The position numbers and the translations under genes are program-made. A DNA stretch of 9,717 nucleotides from contig JBBEDC010000060.1 of assembly GCA_040881505.1 (NCBI GenBank), forward strand, positions 1-9,717, in the 5' to 3' direction. Source of the stretch: JBBEDC01 sp040881505. Its GTDB lineage: Bacteria; Patescibacteriota; Andersenbacteria; UBA10190. Below, one piece after another: positions 6,948 to 9,717 of the stretch (positions are counted from its first letter, which is position 1; the number at the start of each line of letters is the position of its first letter). The notes below the pieces were generated by a model. The model was given only the letters and a program-made list of their open reading frames with translations. It was not told where the DNA came from and ran no database searches.

Positions 6948-6953
6948 CTCCTT
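6948..6953 (-). promoter_or_regulatory. Strong SD that fixes the MFS start
   Basis: AAGGAG on the minus strand lies 6 nt from the ATG at 6941. It decides for this start over the longer open frame reaching 7097. It is also located downstream of the leader terminator, so it is transcribed only on read-through. Confidence 0.85.
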
Positions 6954-6997
6954 AAGAGGTAAAATAAAGAACGGTGAGCCTGACGAGCTGCTAACAA

Positions 6998-7026
6998 AAA
7001 CACCTCGCGGGCTCAGCGAGGTGTTT
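6998..7026 (-). terminator. Leader terminator/attenuator upstream of the MFS gene
   Basis: A perfect 11-bp stem (AAACACCTCGC on the minus strand against GCGAGGTGTTT) encloses the 7-nt loop TGAGCCC and runs into TTTTTGTT. It lies between the leader ORF stop (7048) and the MFS SD, 57 nt from the MFS start. No minus-strand gene other than the leader ORF ends here, so it acts within the MFS transcript. The segment TCGCTGAG (7012-7019), part stem and part loop, can pair instead with CTCGGCGA (7067-7074) inside the leader ORF, over eight bases with one G-U pair. That would be the antiterminator form. Confidence 0.8.
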
Positions 7027-7047
7027 CTTGCGGAAAAATAGAGGTAT

Positions 7048-7149
7048 TTAGCAAACAAGCAACATATCGCCGAGGGCACGAGAAATATAGCCATCACGGT
7101 TGAATGTAATGGAGATCACGTGCTTTACGGGGTGTAGTTGTTTGCTCAT
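7048..7149 (-). CDS. 33-residue leader peptide of the MFS gene
   Basis: An ATG at 7149 opens 33 codons ending in TAA. The peptide begins MSKQLHPVKHVISITF and ends in GYISRALGDMLLVC. The ATG lies only 6 bp from the promoter -10, so transcription probably starts at or next to the A of the ATG, giving a leaderless message with no SD. Downstream come a terminator hairpin and then the MFS SD and start. The codons for ALGD contain the antiterminator segment CTCGGCGA (7067-7074). A ribosome finishing the ORF would cover that segment and let the terminator form; a ribosome stalled early would leave it free. I do not recognise the peptide from known erm, tet or msr leaders. Its role is inferred from layout. 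Confidence 0.65.
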   Translation of the reverse strand: MSKQLHPVKHVISITFNRDGYISRALGDMLLVC

Positions 7150-7155
7150 AAAAAT

Positions 7156-7184
7156 ACTATCGCACACTTATTATCACCTGTCAA
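7156..7184 (-). promoter_or_regulatory. Promoter of the leader ORF and MFS transporter
   Basis: TTGACA (7179-7184, perfect) and GATAGT (7156-7161, four of six) are separated by exactly 17 bp on the minus strand. The leader ATG begins 6 bp downstream of the -10, which fits a start site at the first base of the codon. Confidence 0.75.
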
Positions 7185-7279
7185 AAATCAATGGGCTGAA
7201 TTCTAGTATCTAACGCAACAACCTCCGCCTCACCTACTATGAGGCATAAAACAGGAGTGCTTTGAGGAGTACGATAGGG

Positions 7280-7354
7280 ATGTCATCAAGTACACAACCC
7301 AAGATGTCTTACACGCACTTTACGCCAGGGCAACGCGCCGCGCTAGTGGTATAA
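7280..7354 (+). pseudogene. Possible IS30-like transposase N-terminal relic
   Basis: A 24-codon plus-strand ORF has a GAGGAG SD 10 nt upstream (7264-7269). Its residues 9-24 read MSYTHFTPGQRAALVV, which resembles the start of IS30-type transposases (YTHLTxEER followed by a helix-turn-helix). The frame then stops at TAA, and no further transposase sequence is evident in the roughly 60 bp before the next gene. A 6-bp hairpin (7227-7245) stands just upstream. If the resemblance is real, this is a scar of an insertion next to the G+C-rich block. The match is short, so chance is possible. Confidence 0.35.
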
Positions 7355-7372
7355 GATCTCAACTAACTGTCT

Positions 7373-7404
7373 AAAAACCTCGAAGTGCATTGAAGACATT
7401 CGAG
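7373..7404 (-). terminator. Probable terminator after the GpgS-like glycosyltransferase
   Basis: On the minus strand CTCGAA (7399-7404) pairs with TTCGAG (7379-7384) around a 14-nt loop, followed by GTTTTTAG. The stem is only 6 bp and the loop is long, so it is a modest terminator. Its position, about 13 bp past the glycosyltransferase stop, is right. Confidence 0.5.
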
Positions 7405-7417
7405 ACTTGAAAGAAGA

Positions 7418-8590
7418 TTATCCGCGTATTAAGGTAATCTGTCGAGAAAAGTACTCCGCCTGAGTGCGAATTTCATACTCCACGTCTTCTGGTTCCATCG
7501 TGACAGCATGGCGCCATAAGGTAGCTGCCCGCCAAAGGAAGACTGGAGTAAGAAGTGCAACTAACTGTTGAAGTTTCTCTGCCGATACATCTTCTTGTAT
7601 TGCTTCATTCACACAATAAGCCAAAAACTGACTCCATAATTCAGCAGAAACATCTGTGTCGGATGTTGCAATTACTACCTCTAGCTGTTGGATGAGTTCA
7701 CGTGGTAGAAATGGAGGAGGTGGATATAGTTTCTGAAAATATTCTTTTGCTGTTTCCAATAACTTCTTTACTGCCTTAGGATCAGTGGGCTTCTGTTCTC
7801 TATCAATACCAATCATTTCTCTAAAATCCCCACCTGAACTCTGTTCTTGGTAAGACTGAGGGGGAAATTGATGCCGATATTGATGAGCAACATGAAGTGC
7901 TGAGGACGCCTCTTGGCAGAAGATTGATACGATTTTAGGGAAGCTTGGTTTGTGAAACTTCCTACCCAGAAAAACTTCCTTTGTCAAAAATCCTCCATAA
8001 ACCGCATGGCTCGTCATAAACATATCGATGCCATATTGTTCCGTGGAAGAGATAATCTCCTGTTTAAGTAGATATTCTGCTAACTTTCGACTAATTCCGA
8101 ACTCACCACCGATAGGCTGCCGAATATGCCTTCCATAAAGTCCATATATAAGAGGATAGGCAAAATGGTTTGTCACACTCCCCTCAAATCGATTTCGAGA
8201 ATATATGGGCAGCGTGTAATCAATTCCTAAATTAATCAATGGATCAAGTAGCTTCGAAGGCCATTCTGAAGTAATAGTGGCAACATCAGCATCAAACGTT
8301 GCAATATACTGTGCCTTTACCGATAGAGCAAAATCGAGAAGGCGCAGCAGATTCTTGCCTTTACCCCGAGGTAGGCTACCAGTTGAAATGTAGTGCTTCT
8401 TACAAGCAGTTTTTGTGCTATAAAAGACATCTCTTGTCCCATCATCACTATCGTTATCCACATTAACAATAAGACAACGAGCCGCTCCATAGGTTTGTTC
8501 AAGACCTCGGTCAATTTGTTCTACCGTATAAGCGATTGTATCGGCTTCTTGGTAAGAGGGAATGCCAATTACGATCATGGGGCTCTTCAT
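7418..8590 (-). CDS. GT-A glycosyltransferase, glucosyl-/mannosylglycerate synthase-like
   Basis: The 390-residue protein starts with the GT-A fold. GIPSYQEADTIAYTVEQI (residues 9-26) is followed by VNVDNDSDDGT (42-52), PRGKGKNLLRLLDFA (74-88, phosphoglycerate/nucleotide loop), the metal-binding FDADVATI (99-106) and QPIGGEFGISR (158-168). YGIDMFM (186-192) and KFHKPSF (211-217, possible third metal ligand His213) follow. The GKG, DAD and GGE order matches glucosyl-3-phosphoglycerate synthase (GpgS, GT81) and mannosylglycerate synthase (GT78). A transfer from a nucleotide sugar to a glycerate-type acceptor, as in compatible-solute synthesis, is therefore plausible but not proven. Residues about 255-390 are helical and of unknown role. 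AAAGGAG lies 7 nt upstream of the ATG. The 5' leader holds a 15-bp inverted repeat. Confidence 0.75.
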   Translation of the reverse strand: MKSPMIVIGIPSYQEADTIAYTVEQIDRGLEQTYGAARCLIVNVDNDSDDGTRDVFYSTKTACKKHYISTGSLPRGKGKNLLRLLDFALSVKAQYIATFDADVATITSEWPSKLLDPLINLGIDYTLPIYSRNRFEGSVTNHFAYPLIYGLYGRHIRQPIGGEFGISRKLAEYLLKQEIISSTEQYGIDMFMTSHAVYGGFLTKEVFLGRKFHKPSFPKIVSIFCQEASSALHVAHQYRHQFPPQSYQEQSSGGDFREMIGIDREQKPTDPKAVKKLLETAKEYFQKLYPPPPFLPRELIQQLEVVIATSDTDVSAELWSQFLAYCVNEAIQEDVSAEKLQQLVALLTPVFLWRAATLWRHAVTMEPEDVEYEIRTQAEYFSRQITLIRG

Positions 8591-8626
8591 CTCTAGTCTC
8601 CTTTCTTGTTAAACATTCAACCAGTA

Positions 8627-8690
8627 ATACCAACTTAACCTAATTCGTGTCGTCATTGCGAGGCTCATATACATCAGGTTAAGTTGGTAT
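8627..8690. repeat. 64-bp inverted-repeat element (15-bp perfect arms), MITE-like
   Basis: ATACCAACTTAACCT (8627-8641) is repeated exactly inverted at 8676-8690, flanking 34 bp. The inner part contains TCGTCATTGCGAG, which resembles the core of CGTCATTGCGAGG-type dispersed repeats known from many bacterial genomes. The arms could be ends of a miniature element; a TA target site is compatible but not provable in one copy. It sits in the 5' leader of the minus-strand glycosyltransferase, beginning about 5 nt after the expected transcription start, so the RNA would carry a stable 5'-terminal hairpin. Confidence 0.6.
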
Positions 8691-8701
8691 AACACGACAT
8701 A

Positions 8702-8731
8702 CTTATAGTCTTATCAGAATGTTCATGTCAA
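8702..8731 (-). promoter_or_regulatory. Promoter of the GpgS-like glycosyltransferase
   Basis: On the minus strand a perfect TTGACA (8726-8731) is followed after 18 bp by TATAAG (8702-8707, five of six). Transcription would start near 8695, leaving a leader of about 105 nt that includes the inverted-repeat element and a strong SD. Confidence 0.65.
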
Positions 8732-8748
8732 TTAATCCTAAGGGCCTC

Positions 8749-8777
8749 TTGGCAGCTGTAGGTACGGGAAGTACCAT
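8749..8777 (+). promoter_or_regulatory. Possible promoter of the plus-strand glycosyltransferase
   Basis: TTGGCA (8749-8754, five of six) and TACCAT (8772-8777, four of six) are separated by 17 bp and would give a leader of about 22 nt without an SD. A small inverted repeat, GGTAC-GGGAA-GTACC (8761-8775), overlaps the spacer and -10 and might be an operator. Confidence 0.4.
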
Positions 8778-8806
8778 AAAAGCTATTATCGATTGAAAAT
8801 ATTATA

Positions 8807-9613
8807 ATGCCTTTAAACGATAAACTGCGTGTCATTAGTTTTGCCGGTGCTCCATTTGATCATTCACCGTGGACTAATCGTCAGCAGATTATGTCTCGTG
8901 TTGCGAAAACACACCCTGTCCTGTACATAGAAGCTCGAGTTTGGATTTTTCGTTTCCTTAGTCGTAATTGGCGTCAACCACGCAATATTATTTTATTTTT
9001 AAGAAAGGTTTTATGGTATGAAAAAAAACATGAATATTTGTACATTAAAGCTCAGTGGAATCTCATCCCCGGCTCTCGAGAATATAAAGTAATCACCTTA
9101 TTTAATCATCTGTTGAATCGGTGGTCGGTACTTCTAACTGCGTGGTTGCTAGGATTCTACTCACCCTTTTTAAAAAATCAAGAGAAACAGTTACTCATTT
9201 GGATCTACGATACTGAAGCAGCTGAATATTTATCAGCATTTCCTAAAGCAAGAATACTCTACGATTGCGTCGACGATCATCGAGCTCAATTTGGTGTAGA
9301 CCGTAACCCGGAAAGAGTAAGAGCTGAAGAAGATCAAATTTTAAAACGGGCTGATCTGGTAACAGTCACATCTGAATCATTATTCAAACTTAAGAAACAC
9401 AGAAATTCCAATACACACTTAGTACTAAATGCTGGTGATGTAAATCTTTACACTCAACAGCTATTGAGTGAGGCTCGCGAAAAAGCAGAGAAGCTACTTG
9501 GTAACATTCCACACCCTATTCTCGGCAGTGTCGGATCTCTCGATTCATATAAGGTTGATTTTGAGATGCTATATCAGATAGCAAAACAACATCCTGAATG
9601 GCATTTTGTATGA
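8807..9613 (+). CDS. GT-B glycosyltransferase (family 4-like), N-terminal part up to an in-frame TGA
   Basis: The 268 residues form the acceptor-binding half and the start of the donor half of a GT-B glycosyltransferase acting on nucleotide sugars, probably for a surface polysaccharide or glycolipid. Recognisable parts are the entry strand RVISFAGAPFDHSPWTNRQQ (8-27), LYDCVDDHRAQF (151-162), ADLVTVTSESLF (182-193), LVLNAGDVNLY (205-215) and the second-domain start ILGSVGSLDSYKVDFEML (about 238-255). The frame stops at TGA (9611-9613) immediately after HPEWHFV, just where the family continues with a short hydrophobic residue and IG. The same frame stays open and family-like beyond. No SD precedes the ATG at 8807. 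It diverges from the other glycosyltransferase. Confidence 0.75.
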   Translation: MPLNDKLRVISFAGAPFDHSPWTNRQQIMSRVAKTHPVLYIEARVWIFRFLSRNWRQPRNIILFLRKVLWYEKKHEYLYIKAQWNLIPGSREYKVITLFNHLLNRWSVLLTAWLLGFYSPFLKNQEKQLLIWIYDTEAAEYLSAFPKARILYDCVDDHRAQFGVDRNPERVRAEEDQILKRADLVTVTSESLFKLKKHRNSNTHLVLNAGDVNLYTQQLLSEAREKAEKLLGNIPHPILGSVGSLDSYKVDFEMLYQIAKQHPEWHFV

Positions 9614-9717
9614 ATTGGCTCTCCTGTAGTGGAGCAACAGAATAAGAATCTCCAGAGACTTGCCACATTCAATAATGTGCATGCCCTGGGATATATAAAC
9701 CAAAAAGACGCCCCTGC
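9614..9717 (+). pseudogene. Continuation of the glycosyltransferase beyond the in-frame TGA, cut by the window edge
   Basis: In the same frame as the upstream part, 34 further codons read IGSPVVEQQNKNLQRLA, then TFNNVHALGYINQKDAP. This matches the usual GT-B donor-domain pattern, in which an IG turn is followed by a helix, L..L..NV...G and a strand leading to the nucleotide-sugar site. It has no start of its own. It shows that the TGA at 9611-9613 interrupts one gene and does not end it. Confidence 0.7.

Noticed and set aside
6998..7026. Reading the leader hairpin as a plus-strand terminator
   Set aside because: No plus-strand gene lies upstream and the plus-strand flank TTTCTTGC is a poorer U-tract than the minus-strand TTTTTGTT.
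6942..7097. N-terminal extension of the MFS protein up to an ATG at 7097
   Set aside because: It runs through the terminator hairpin and overlaps the leader ORF, has no family-like sequence, and the ATG at 6941 has a strong SD.
9611..9613. TGA recoding as Gly or Trp (as in some Patescibacteria or mycoplasmas) to explain the glycosyltransferase break
   Set aside because: TGA ends the M24, PLP and 453-residue genes at natural family or terminator positions, so it is a normal stop in this window.

Overview
This window most resembles the genome of a Candidate Phyla Radiation (Patescibacteria) bacterium. That is an inference from gene style: a TrmB-type two-domain regulator, a stand-alone GreA C-terminal domain, compact operons with 4-base overlaps, and many starts without a Shine-Dalgarno (SD) sequence. 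No rRNA, tRNA or CRISPR array is visible. TGA is used as an ordinary stop by several genes, so the standard bacterial code applies.

Layout. (1) Positions 1-1330: an outward promoter at the left edge, a minus-strand TrmB-like regulator, then a divergent small GreA-C-like gene. (2) Positions 1421-3987: a minus-strand operon, transcribed as M24 metallopeptidase, a cupin without metal ligands, and a fold-type II PLP enzyme; it looks like peptide or amino-acid metabolism. (3) Positions about 4019-7184: a block visibly richer in G+C with its own expression style (strong SD sequences, hairpin-rich leaders, a clear terminator after each gene). It holds a 453-residue protein I do not recognise and an MFS exporter. 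Each has an untranslated leader with a candidate short ORF. The MFS coding sequence is broken by a one-base frameshift. (4) Positions 7185-9717: a probable transposase relic, a GpgS/mannosylglycerate-synthase-like glycosyltransferase (minus), a 64-bp inverted-repeat element inside that gene's 5' leader, and a divergent GT-B-type glycosyltransferase (plus). The second glycosyltransferase is interrupted by an in-frame TGA and continues past the window edge.

The most interesting part is the control region of the MFS gene. A good sigma-70-type promoter (TTGACA, 17 bp, GATAGT) sits 6 bp from the ATG of a 33-codon leader ORF, so the transcript is probably leaderless. That ORF is followed by an 11-bp terminator hairpin and then a strong SD and the MFS start. 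A segment near the end of the leader ORF can pair over 8 bases with the left part of the terminator. This is the arrangement expected for ribosome-mediated attenuation, as in inducible drug-resistance genes. The neighbouring 453-residue gene has a looser version of the same plan (short ORF, three consecutive hairpins, SD). Together they could be an acquired, inducible metabolite or drug-response pair.

Two genes in under 10 kb carry single-base lesions (MFS frameshift, glycosyltransferase nonsense). Either the region is decaying or the assembly has errors; reads are needed to tell.
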